64,000 nucleotides of DNA from SbD1 sp039679945 (GTDB taxonomy: Bacteria; Desulfobacterota; Syntrophobacteria; Syntrophobacterales; Syntrophobacteraceae): the NCBI GenBank assembly GCA_039679945.1, contig JBDKTY010000244.1, forward strand, positions 1-64,000, read 5' to 3'. Each line of letters starts with the position of its first letter. Position 1 is the first letter of the stretch. The position numbers and the translations under genes were made by a program. The notes beneath the pieces were generated by a model that was not told the origin of the DNA, did no database searches, and worked only from the letters and a program-made list of their open reading frames with translations. Positions 24,276 through 32,532 of the stretch are shown here, one piece after another.

Positions 24276-26642
24276 ATGTTTCAAGGCAGGCTGGCGGCGA
24301 GAAACCGTGTCGTGCTGTCGATGATTCTGCCCATTTTACTCGTAGGGCTCACAATCACGGTAGTCTCTGTCTATTTCTGGACAAAACCTGTCATCTCCTT
24401 CATTGAGAAGCATACTGAAACTGAGTTGGAACTGGCTTCCGATATGGGTATCCAGAAATGCGAGGAGCGCCTGGATGATCTTCTGAGCCTGCGGCTCGAA
24501 AATGATCACGAAATGGTTGAATCCGCGAGGACCGCGGCCATCCAGCAAGTCCTCAGAATTCAAGGCAAACTGGATAACATCCATCTGATAATCGTTGAAG
24601 ACAACAATACTATTGTAGGATCTTCGGTTCCCGAGGTTAAGTGGGAGCCGTCCCATCTCGCCCGCGGAAAGAGTTCCATTATCCGCGATGTTATCGATGG
24701 CAGTCCCGTTAGGATGCACTACCGGTACTTTCCTTTCTGGAACTGGCACATCATAAGCTATATCCATGAAGACAATTATACCGGCCCCATAGACCTGGCA
24801 AAGCGCATGGTCTACCTGGTCTGCCTGAGCGTCCTCCTGCTGGTTACCGCTACCGTCTTTCTCCTGTTCGAGGACCTGGTGAACAAGCCGCTTAAACGGA
24901 TCATCCACGCGGCCGAGGGAATAGCCCAGGGCCGCTATAACAAGCTCAAGCTTCAGAGGCAGGACGAGATCGGCCAGGTCGCCCAGGCATTCGACACCAT
25001 GGTGCAAAGCCTGGAGGAGGATAAGGACTGGATTCAGGCGATAATGTCGAAGCTGAAGGAATCCGAGGAGCGCTACCGGCTCCTGACAGAGAATTCCCTG
25101 GCAAATATCATGATGATCCAGGACGGACGGTTTATTTACGCCAACCGGGCAACTATAGCCGTCTCCGGCTATTCCGCCGACGAACTCTACAGAATGGAAG
25201 TGCTGGAATTTGTTCACCCCGATGACCGGGAACTGGTCAGGGAGAGGATTCTCGGCTGGACAGGGGACGAGGATCTTGTGGCGGTGCACCACGAATTCCG
25301 CTACCTCACCAAACAGGGAGAAACACGTTGGCTTGAAATGATGGCCGTTCCCTCCCTTTACAAGGGGAAGACCGTCATGCTGGGCCATGCCATGGATATC
25401 ACCGACAGAGTAATCGCGCGAGCGGAGCAGGCGGAACTCGAAAAGAAGCTCCAGCAGGCTCAGAAGATGGAAGCAATCGGCGCGGTCGTCGGCGCGGTAG
25501 CTCATGATCTGAATAATATTCTGGCGGGAGTTGTCGGCTACCCCGATCTTCTTCTTCTGCAGATACCGGAAGGAAATCCGCTTCGGAAGTATATACTGCC
25601 CATACAGGAATCCGGGCAGCGAGCCGCGGCCATTGTCCAGGACCTCCTCACCATGGTGCGAAAGGGCGTCGTTGTCAAAGAATTGCTCAATCTCAACTCC
25701 ATAATTGACGGCTACCTGAGATCTCCCGAATTTGAGAAGATGAAGAAACTCCACCCGTCGGTGGCGATAGAAGCAAATCTCCAGGCTGACCTGTTCAACA
25801 TCTGCGGATCACTCATCCACTTGCGGAAGACCATTGCGAACCTCGTTCTGAACGCCGCCGAAGCATCCCCCGAAGGGGGCGTCACCCGCATAGAAACATT
25901 GAACCGCTACATCGACACCGCTACCGCCGCGAGTCTTGAGGTAGGGGTGAGCATTCCGGAAGGCGAGTACACGGTACTGTGTATATCGGATCAAGGCGTT
26001 GGCATTCCGAAGGAGGATCTGGCCAGGATCTTCGAACCTTTTTATACCAAGAAAGTGATGGGCCGGAGCGGAACCGGTCTGGGAATGCCGGTTGTATTGT
26101 CCACGGTGCAGGACCACGCGGGATACATCTCCATTCACAGCGTGGAAGGCCAGGGGACCCGGTTTGAACTCTATTTTCCCGCGACCAGGGAGAATCTGCC
26201 CGAACAGCAAACGGACTCGTCCCTTGAGACTTACCGGGGCAGCGAGACTCTGCTGATAGTCGATGACGTAAAGGAACAAAGGGAAGTCGCGCGCGAGATG
26301 CTGGGCGGGCTGGGGTACAAGGTAAATCTCGTGCCGAGCGGGGAGGAGGCGGTCGAATTCTTCAAGAAGAACGGTCCCGTCGACCTGCTGATACTCGATA
26401 TGATCATGGATCCGGGCATCGACGGCCTCGAAACCTATAGAAGGATCATCGCACTCCGGCCGGGTCAGAAGGCGATAATTGCCAGCGGGTATTCAGAAAC
26501 GGAGAGAGTAAGAGAAACGCAGAGGCTGGGCGCCCATACCTGTATTGTAAAACCGTTCACTCTGGATAAGTTGGCATCCGCGGTAAGAAAAGAGTTGGAC
26601 AGGCAGGCAGGCAGGTCCGCCGGCACCGTGTCAAAAGCATGA
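24276..26642 (+). CDS. Hybrid sensor histidine kinase with HAMP, PAS and receiver domains
   Basis: This is a 788-residue membrane kinase. TM1 lies near residues 12-36 and TM2 near 176-198, enclosing a periplasmic sensor loop of about 140 residues. HAMP (200-250) and one PAS domain (265-385) follow. The phosphoacceptor is His410 in AVAHDLNNILAG. The ATPase domain shows the N-box NLVLNAAEA, DQGVGIP, FEPFYTKK and GTGLGMPVV. A C-terminal receiver (658-775) has the acceptor Asp708 (LLILDMIMDP) and the Lys in IVKPF. No DNA-binding output domain or partner regulator is present. It forms a two-gene unit with the preceding periplasmic binding protein, the likely signal input. Confidence 0.9.
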   Translation: MFQGRLAARNRVVLSMILPILLVGLTITVVSVYFWTKPVISFIEKHTETELELASDMGIQKCEERLDDLLSLRLENDHEMVESARTAAIQQVLRIQGKLDNIHLIIVEDNNTIVGSSVPEVKWEPSHLARGKSSIIRDVIDGSPVRMHYRYFPFWNWHIISYIHEDNYTGPIDLAKRMVYLVCLSVLLLVTATVFLLFEDLVNKPLKRIIHAAEGIAQGRYNKLKLQRQDEIGQVAQAFDTMVQSLEEDKDWIQAIMSKLKESEERYRLLTENSLANIMMIQDGRFIYANRATIAVSGYSADELYRMEVLEFVHPDDRELVRERILGWTGDEDLVAVHHEFRYLTKQGETRWLEMMAVPSLYKGKTVMLGHAMDITDRVIARAEQAELEKKLQQAQKMEAIGAVVGAVAHDLNNILAGVVGYPDLLLLQIPEGNPLRKYILPIQESGQRAAAIVQDLLTMVRKGVVVKELLNLNSIIDGYLRSPEFEKMKKLHPSVAIEANLQADLFNICGSLIHLRKTIANLVLNAAEASPEGGVTRIETLNRYIDTATAASLEVGVSIPEGEYTVLCISDQGVGIPKEDLARIFEPFYTKKVMGRSGTGLGMPVVLSTVQDHAGYISIHSVEGQGTRFELYFPATRENLPEQQTDSSLETYRGSETLLIVDDVKEQREVAREMLGGLGYKVNLVPSGEEAVEFFKKNGPVDLLILDMIMDPGIDGLETYRRIIALRPGQKAIIASGYSETERVRETQRLGAHTCIVKPFTLDKLASAVRKELDRQAGRSAGTVSKA

Positions 26643-26791
26643 TATTCGCCGCCGGGCCGGGATCTTCCCGCCGATTACCGATGCGCGGCACGGCTACACA
26701 CCCGAGCGGCTCCCCGCGCCTGCTGATCTATCCGCCGCGCGGCTGAAGCTCGGAGCCTTTTACAGCTTCGTGCCCGCGCGCGGGCTGGATT

Positions 26792-27418
26792 TCACTCCTT
26801 CCCGGCATTCTCCGCGGCTTCGGTCCGGTTGAAGTCATTCATCGCTGCTGAAAGACAAACTGAGAGGACAGCACAGGCGGCTTCCTCCGCGCGCGTGATC
26901 ATTTCCTCGAACCCCTGCCGCTCTCCGGAATATGCCGGCTGGAGGACAAAAGCCTCAACAGGTTCACCGTACCTTGGACGGCCTATGCCCAGCTTGATGC
27001 GCGGGAAATCCTTGGTACCGAGATGGTCGATGATGGACTGAATGCCGCGGTGACCGCCCGCGCCTCCCCCTCTCGCGATGCGTATCCGGGAAAAGGGCAG
27101 GTCGAGATCATCATGGACTACAAGGGCCTGTCGCGGCGATATTCCGAAATAACTCAGTATTTCACCCACCGCTTCTCCGCTCCGGTTCATGAATGTCTGC
27201 GGTTTTACAAACAGAACCTTATTCCCCTCCGCCAAACCGGAACCCCAGACCGCTCGGAATTTGCGCTCTTGCGTGCTGATGGAATAGCGCCCGATAAGCC
27301 GGTCTATCACCTGGAAACCGGCGTTATGGCGCGTATTCTCGTATTCCCTTCCTGGATTTCCCAGGCCGATCACGGCAAGTATCCTGTCTTCAGCGGAATG
27401 CCGGCAGGGAGTGTTCAT
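26792..27418 (-). CDS. pth: Peptidyl-tRNA hydrolase
   Basis: The 208-residue enzyme releases peptides from stalled peptidyl-tRNAs. Family motifs are VIGLGNPGREYENTRHNAGF with catalytic His31, KPQTFMNRSGEAV, VVHDDLDLPFSRIRI, and the Gly-rich GGGAGGHRGIQSI. The length is slightly above the usual 190 residues because of an N-terminal extension of about 10 residues; a GTG or internal start is possible. It lies 28 bases after rplY in a conserved prs-rplY-pth order. The convergent kinase gene lies 149 bases beyond its 3' end, and a perfect GC-rich palindrome (26772-26785) sits in that gap. Confidence 0.93.
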   Translation of the reverse strand: MNTPCRHSAEDRILAVIGLGNPGREYENTRHNAGFQVIDRLIGRYSISTQERKFRAVWGSGLAEGNKVLFVKPQTFMNRSGEAVGEILSYFGISPRQALVVHDDLDLPFSRIRIARGGGAGGHRGIQSIIDHLGTKDFPRIKLGIGRPRYGEPVEAFVLQPAYSGERQGFEEMITRAEEAACAVLSVCLSAAMNDFNRTEAAENAGKE

Positions 27419-27446
27419 GACCCGAGCTCTCGATTACGCCAGAAGA

Positions 27447-28049
27447 CTACTTCTTGGCCGGTTCCTCTTCACTTGGCTGAGCCGCGGCTTCCGGAGCCAC
27501 AACGCTGACGATGCCGGTTGCTTTATCGTCCATCAACTCGAACGAAGTCGATGCGACCAAGTCTTCCAGGTGAAGCATTTCACCCAAATCGAGCTTGCTC
27601 ACATCAACCTGGACCTTTTCCGGGATCTGGTTGGGAAGGCAGCGAACAGCAAGGGTTCGACGGACAAGGTTGAGTTCTCCGCCCTTTTGAACGCCTATAG
27701 AGTCGCCAACCAGCGCCACGGGAACTTCCACAACGATCGGCTGATCGAGAGGGACCTCATAGAAATCAACATGAAGAAAACGCCTGCGCACCGGATGTAT
27801 CTGGATTTCGCGGATCAACACCTGTTTTGCGGAACCCTTTTCACCATCCTCGATATTGAGATTCAGGAGCTTGCTCTCCCCGCCTGTTTCCCGCAGCAGC
27901 TTCTCGAGTTGAAGCGCCGAGACCGTCAACGGAGTGGATTCGGTATGCGGCCCATAGAGAATTGCGGGTACCTTCAGCTCACGCCTGACCGATCGGGCGG
28001 GTCCTTTTCCGCTCCTGCTTCTTTTCTGCGCGTTAAGTTCCAGATTCAT
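27447..28049 (-). CDS. rplY: 50S ribosomal protein L25/general stress protein Ctc
   Basis: The 200-residue protein binds 5S rRNA and belongs to the long two-domain Ctc form of L25. It starts with LELNAQKRSRSGKGPARSVR, contains VPAILYGPH, the conserved IQIHPVRRRFLHVDFYEV, and the C-terminal beta domain (VPVALVGDSIGVQKGGEL, LNLVRRTLAVRCLP). The tail is acidic and Ala-rich. A GGGAGG site precedes the start by about ten bases. It lies between prs and pth, the standard order. Confidence 0.94.
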   Translation of the reverse strand: MNLELNAQKRSRSGKGPARSVRRELKVPAILYGPHTESTPLTVSALQLEKLLRETGGESKLLNLNIEDGEKGSAKQVLIREIQIHPVRRRFLHVDFYEVPLDQPIVVEVPVALVGDSIGVQKGGELNLVRRTLAVRCLPNQIPEKVQVDVSKLDLGEMLHLEDLVASTSFELMDDKATGIVSVVAPEAAAQPSEEEPAKK

Positions 28050-28085
28050 ATACTAATTTCCTCCCTGTGAAGAGCGCAATCGCAC

Positions 28086-29024
28086 TCAGAATTCAGCGAA
28101 TATCGAACTGATTGGTTCTTCGAAATGCACCCGTTTGATCACTTCCGCCAAAATGGGTGCAATGCTCACGGATTTGATTTTTCCGCAATTCTCCGCCTGT
28201 TCGGTAAGCGGGATCGTATCCGTCACCATGAGCGTCCGTATCGGTGAAGCGATGATATTACGAAGTGCGTCGCCCGACAGCAGAGGGTGAATGCAGCATG
28301 CATCCACAATGGCGGCTCCCGCCGCCTTGGTCGCCTCGGCCGCGCGCACCAGCGTCGCTCCTGTATCTACCATATCGTCAAGGACGATTGCCCGTCTGCC
28401 GACGACCTTTCCAACGATTTTCGGAAATGAGCCGTTTTCCTCACGGTAGTCGAGAAGGGCAAGATCCAGGTGAAGGCGTGAAGCAAAGAGCCGTGCCCTT
28501 TCGACTCCTCCCGAATCGGGTGCTATAATTATTTCGTCTCCGCGGCATTCCTGTTTCAACTCGTTGATGAACACCGCCGTTCCGAAAAGATGATCCACCG
28601 GGATATTGAAAAATCCCTGTATCTGGTCCGCGTGGAGATCGATGGTGATAATCCGGTCCGCCCCGGCAACAGACAGAAGATCCGCCACCATCTTCGCGGC
28701 CAGCGCCACGCGCGGTTTGTCCTTCTGGTCCTGGCGCCCATACCCGTAATAGGGAATCACCACATTGATGCGTCTTGCCGATGCCCTTTTCAAGGCATCG
28801 ATCAAGACCAGTAATTCCATTATGTTTTCATTGACCGGCGGGCATGTGGACTGAAGGACATAGGTGTCCTTGCCTCTGACATTTTCGAGAATCTCGACCC
28901 TTATCTCACCATCGCTGAAACGGGTGACAAGGGCCTTGCCCGTCCTGATCCCCAACTGCGAACAAACCCGCTCGCTGAGCTGCGGATTGGAATTTCCGGT
29001 GAATAAAGTAAGCCGGCTCCACAT
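28086..29024 (-). CDS. prs: Ribose-phosphate pyrophosphokinase
   Basis: This 312-residue enzyme makes PRPP from ribose 5-phosphate and ATP for nucleotide, His, Trp and NAD synthesis. Motifs are FTGNSNPQLSERV, TRFSDGEIRVEI, VIPYYGYGRQDQKDKPR, the metal site ITIDLHADQIQGFF and the PRPP loop VLDDMVDTGATLVRAA. The length is normal. A tRNA-Gln gene lies immediately upstream on the same strand, about 70 bases away, and may share its transcript. Confidence 0.95.
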   Translation of the reverse strand: MWSRLTLFTGNSNPQLSERVCSQLGIRTGKALVTRFSDGEIRVEILENVRGKDTYVLQSTCPPVNENIMELLVLIDALKRASARRINVVIPYYGYGRQDQKDKPRVALAAKMVADLLSVAGADRIITIDLHADQIQGFFNIPVDHLFGTAVFINELKQECRGDEIIIAPDSGGVERARLFASRLHLDLALLDYREENGSFPKIVGKVVGRRAIVLDDMVDTGATLVRAAEATKAAGAAIVDACCIHPLLSGDALRNIIASPIRTLMVTDTIPLTEQAENCGKIKSVSIAPILAEVIKRVHFEEPISSIFAEF

Positions 29025-29093
29025 TGGTTTGAACTTCGTCTGCTTTCCGCCGGGCGCGGATTCAGAGGAATGTCCCGGCGAAGAGTAAAAAAA

Positions 29094-29168
29094 TGGCTGG
29101 GGCGGGAGGATTCGAACCTCCGAATGCGGGTTCCAAAGACCCGTGCCTTACCGCTTGGCGACGCCCCA
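29094..29168 (-). tRNA. tRNA-Gln (anticodon TTG)
   Basis: On the minus strand a 75-base cloverleaf reads from TGGGGCG (5' acceptor arm) to CGCCCCA plus GCCA. The anticodon arm is CGGGT-CTTTGGA-ACCCG, giving TTG, and the T-arm is GGAGGTTCGAATCCTCC. CCA is encoded. It lies between ispE and prs, a gene order common in deltaproteobacteria. Confidence 0.94.
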
Positions 29169-29253
29169 AGCTATTTTCCGCGCTCTCGCGCGGATTCCAA
29201 AATTTCACCGGGCATCAGACTTCCAGGGGGAGGCTCTTTTCGCCCGGCACTAC

Positions 29254-30111
29254 TTATACGACATCGCCGATTACATCGGCGCAACCGACCCAGAAACCGG
29301 TCCAGGAGGCTCGTGCATCCGCCTCAACGGCAAGAGCGGCTTCCCTGGATCTAAATACGCCGAACACGGTCGGCCCGCTTCCACTCATGAGGGCCGCCGT
29401 CGCGCCCCGCGCGAGCAGCCATTTCTTGATATCCGAGAGGACCGGGTACCTGAGGATTGTCACTGATTCAAGATCATTGACAATCAACTCGCCGAGCCGC
29501 CAAGGGTCACTGCAGAAACAGTTAAGTGTAATTTGGGCTCGGTCCCTTGTCAATTTTAAATTTTGATATACGGACGCAGTGGACACATTTACAGCCGGCT
29601 TCACGAGCAGCAGCGGGTATTTCGGGACTCCTCCCGCAGCTTGGAGTTTCTCGCCTATGCCGGTGGCAAGCGCGGGTTCCCGGCGCAGAAAGAAAGGCAC
29701 ATCGGCCCCAAGTTTCAGCGCGAGTCGGTCCAGTTCGACAAGGGCCAGAGTATTACTGTAGAACGAGTTCAAAGCCAGCAGCACCCCAGCCGCATCCGCG
29801 CTCCCCCCGCCCAGTCCTGCTCCACTCGGAATTCTCTTCTCGAGAATGATCCGCATCCCCGCTCTCACCCCGCTCGCATTCCTAAACAAATCGGCGGCGC
29901 GCCAGGCAAGGTTTTGCTGGTCCAGTGGAATCCCGGGGACATTGCACTCCACCGAGATGGGACCATCATGAGACCCTATCTCAATTCGAATATCGTCATA
30001 AATGGAGATGGGCAGCATGAGGCTCGACAACTCATGATAGCCGTCAGCGCGCTTACCGACCACTTCGAGCCACAGGTTTATCTTGGCGGGTACTCGTATC
30101 TCGGCGATCAT
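29254..30111 (-). CDS. ispE: 4-diphosphocytidyl-2-C-methyl-D-erythritol kinase
   Basis: The 285-residue GHMP kinase phosphorylates CDP-methylerythritol in the non-mevalonate isoprenoid pathway. The signatures are VPAKINLWLEVVGKRADGYH, the ATP-binding loop IPSGAGLGGGSADAAGVL, LGADVPFFL and the C-terminal LMSGSGPTVFGVF. The length is normal. It follows the DUF1844 gene by 21 bases on the same strand and precedes tRNA-Gln, forming one likely transcription unit. Confidence 0.93.
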   Translation of the reverse strand: MIAEIRVPAKINLWLEVVGKRADGYHELSSLMLPISIYDDIRIEIGSHDGPISVECNVPGIPLDQQNLAWRAADLFRNASGVRAGMRIILEKRIPSGAGLGGGSADAAGVLLALNSFYSNTLALVELDRLALKLGADVPFFLRREPALATGIGEKLQAAGGVPKYPLLLVKPAVNVSTASVYQNLKLTRDRAQITLNCFCSDPWRLGELIVNDLESVTILRYPVLSDIKKWLLARGATAALMSGSGPTVFGVFRSREAALAVEADARASWTGFWVGCADVIGDVV

Positions 30112-30132
30112 TCCCTGCCGACCTCTTTACTG

Positions 30133-30564
30133 TTATTTGCCCGTGGATTTCTGGACATAGCGCATTCTGAGATCATAGAGCACTGACTTCAGGAGCCGGT
30201 CCTCATCCTGATCGAGATTGCCCTTTGTTTTTTCCTGGAGCATCCCCAGTGTATCGATGATCTGTTTCGCCATGGGCAGGTCGGCGCTGGTGCGGCTTGT
30301 TTCAGGTTCCGGAATTTCCCCCAGGTGCACGAGGGCCGAGGAACTGAGCGAAAAGATAAAGGTTGCCATCGAGACTTCAGGGAATGGGCCATACTGACGG
30401 CCGCTTTCCTCCGACGACTTCTCCGGCCCGGATTCGGACCTCCGCGCCTCTTCCTGTTCGGCGGACTTGCCTTCGGTCGGAGCTTCCCCTCCTGTTTCCT
30501 CTTCCGAGCTGAACCTGCGCCTATCCTTTACGACAAATCCTTTTTCCTCGTCTTTTTCAGCCAT
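30133..30564 (-). CDS. DUF1844 domain protein
   Basis: The 143-residue protein has a charged, low-complexity N-terminal half rich in Glu, Ser and Lys. Its compact helical C-terminal half contains VSMATFIFSLSSSALVHLGE and DLPMAKQIIDTLGMLQEKT, the signature of DUF1844. No function is established for this family, which is common in deltaproteobacteria and related phyla. It lies 77 bases downstream of serA and 21 bases upstream of ispE, so it is probably co-expressed with ispE. Confidence 0.85.
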   Translation of the reverse strand: MAEKDEEKGFVVKDRRRFSSEEETGGEAPTEGKSAEQEEARRSESGPEKSSEESGRQYGPFPEVSMATFIFSLSSSALVHLGEIPEPETSRTSADLPMAKQIIDTLGMLQEKTKGNLDQDEDRLLKSVLYDLRMRYVQKSTGK

Positions 30565-30641
30565 AAGACTCCTTTCCTTCTCAAGCCTGAGAGGTCTCCG
30601 GACCTAAACCGCGTCGCGCCCATCACGCGCACTGATCATTC

Positions 30642-32225
30642 TTAACAAAGCTCTATGGACTGAACGATATCCACATTGTCCATTGCCAGCAGTTCCTTGA
30701 TTACTTTCTGACTAACCGGGGTGTCCGTACGAAGAAAGATAATGTTCTGTCCCCGTTCCAGCACCTGCCCGACGTTCATCAGCGAAATATTCAGATTGTT
30801 TTTGCCGAGGCAGGTCCCTATGGCGCCTATGGTTCCCGGAGTGTCAATATTGTAGATCAGAAGCAGATACCCCTCGAGCGCGGCTTCAAGCCGAAAATCG
30901 TTTATGCGCACCATTCTGGGTTCTTTTTTCCCAAAGATAGTACCGGCAACCAGGTTTTCCTGCTCGGATGTTTTTACGTGGATACTAATGAGGTTGGTGT
31001 AGTCTTCGGCTTCGCTGCGAATCGACTCAGTAACCTTGATATTTCTTTCCTTGACGTGGATGGGGACGTTTACGAAGTTTACCATATCTCCGAGAATGGG
31101 CGTCAGCATCCCCTTGAGAATCGATACCGTGAGAGGCTGCGTTTCCAGTGCGGCGGCTTCCCCCACGTACTCGATCGAAACCTTTTGTATGGCCCCTTTT
31201 GTGATCTGCGTAAGCACACACCCGAGTTTCTCGGCCAATGCGAGGTAGGGGCGCAGTTTCGCCAGGATCACCCCATCGATGTTCGGTGCATTCACGGCAT
31301 TTCTAATAGTGCCGCGAGTCAGGAAATCGACCACCTGGTCAGCAACGGCGACCGCGACGTTTTCCTGGGCCTCTTCGGTCGATGCACCGAGGTGCGGGGT
31401 TGCAATCACCTGGTCGAGCGCAAGCAGCGGATTCCCCGAGGGAGGTTCAACGGAAAACACATCGAGCGCGGCCCCCGCGACAATTCCCTCCTTGATGGCA
31501 TCATGCAGGTCCGCCTCATTGACGATGCCGCCCCGTGCGCAGTTGATGACGAATACCCCCGGTTTCATTTTACGAAATGCGTCGGCATTGAGAAGATTTC
31601 TGGTCTCGGCTGTCATCGGTGTATGGATCGTTATATAGTCCGCCCGCGCAAGAAGATCGTCGAAACTCACTCCCTCCAACCCAAGATTGTCGATGACCTC
31701 GGCATTTATGTAGGGATCATAACCGATGACCTTCATCTTGAGGCCCATTGCCCTGTCGGCGACTATCCGTCCAATGCGCCCGACACCGATAATGCCCAGA
31801 ACCTTATTGTAAACCTCTTTGCCCTGGAAGCGTTTCTTTTCCCATTTATCCGACTTGAGAGACCCGGATGCCTGTGGAATGTTGCGGGTAAGAGCCAGCA
31901 TCATGGCAATCGCATGCTCCGCCGTTGTAATAACATTTCCTTCCGGCGTATTCATGACGACGATTCCCCGCTTGCTCGCGGCCTCCACGTCAACATTGTC
32001 GAGCCCTATGCCGGCGCGACCGATTACCTTCAGATTTTCGGCGTTTTCCAGCACCTGCGCCGTCACCTTGGTCCCACTGCGGATTACCAGTGCATCAAAC
32101 TCCTTTATGGCATGCCGGAGTTCTTCGGGCGTAAGGGTTGTATTTACCACGACATCGAAGCCCGATACTCTTGTAAGTTTTTCGAGTCCAGCCTCCGAAA
32201 GAGTATCGCTAACCAGAATCCTCAT
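30642..32225 (-). CDS. serA: D-3-phosphoglycerate dehydrogenase
   Basis: This 527-residue enzyme catalyses the first step of serine synthesis, oxidising 3-phosphoglycerate with NAD. It is the long bacterial type. The N-terminal substrate domain (SDTLSEAGLEKL) is followed by the Rossmann core with LGIIGVGRIGRIVADRA, CARGGIVNEADL and the catalytic His region ATPHLGASTEEAQ. The intervening (ASB) domain is next, and a C-terminal ACT domain (LLIYNIDTPGTIGAIGTCL) probably gives serine feedback. The length and domain order are standard. It heads the serA-DUF1844-ispE group. Confidence 0.95.
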   Translation of the reverse strand: MRILVSDTLSEAGLEKLTRVSGFDVVVNTTLTPEELRHAIKEFDALVIRSGTKVTAQVLENAENLKVIGRAGIGLDNVDVEAASKRGIVVMNTPEGNVITTAEHAIAMMLALTRNIPQASGSLKSDKWEKKRFQGKEVYNKVLGIIGVGRIGRIVADRAMGLKMKVIGYDPYINAEVIDNLGLEGVSFDDLLARADYITIHTPMTAETRNLLNADAFRKMKPGVFVINCARGGIVNEADLHDAIKEGIVAGAALDVFSVEPPSGNPLLALDQVIATPHLGASTEEAQENVAVAVADQVVDFLTRGTIRNAVNAPNIDGVILAKLRPYLALAEKLGCVLTQITKGAIQKVSIEYVGEAAALETQPLTVSILKGMLTPILGDMVNFVNVPIHVKERNIKVTESIRSEAEDYTNLISIHVKTSEQENLVAGTIFGKKEPRMVRINDFRLEAALEGYLLLIYNIDTPGTIGAIGTCLGKNNLNISLMNVGQVLERGQNIIFLRTDTPVSQKVIKELLAMDNVDIVQSIELC

Positions 32226-32532
32226 CTATATCCCTCCCCAAAATCCAGCGCTGCTGGCTCCAAGGCTTCGATGAAGCCGTCCAAAATAGAGAATTCCCGC
32301 CAAGGCGGGAATCAGAGCGACGATAGCGGAAAATCTTTTCCATGGGCAGAGGTCGACTCCGCCCAAGCACAAAAGCATGCGCCCAGCAAACAGGAAAACG
32401 GATTCCCCCCCGGTTATCCGCCGGAGCAAAGCTAGCATCCACGACATGCCGCGTCAAGCGCCAATGCAGCACGGGCGGCAATATCGGGTACAAAGCATCA
32501 CATGAGACAAGTGGTTCGAGGGCACGAACAGG
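32226..32532. other. Non-coding stretch with a strong hairpin
   Basis: ATTCCCGCC at 32293-32301 and GGCGGGAAT at 32304-32312 form a perfect nine-base inverted repeat (effective loop CAAG), resembling a REP-type or transcript-end structure for the minus-strand gene ending at 32533. Nothing else is recognised. Confidence 0.5.
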
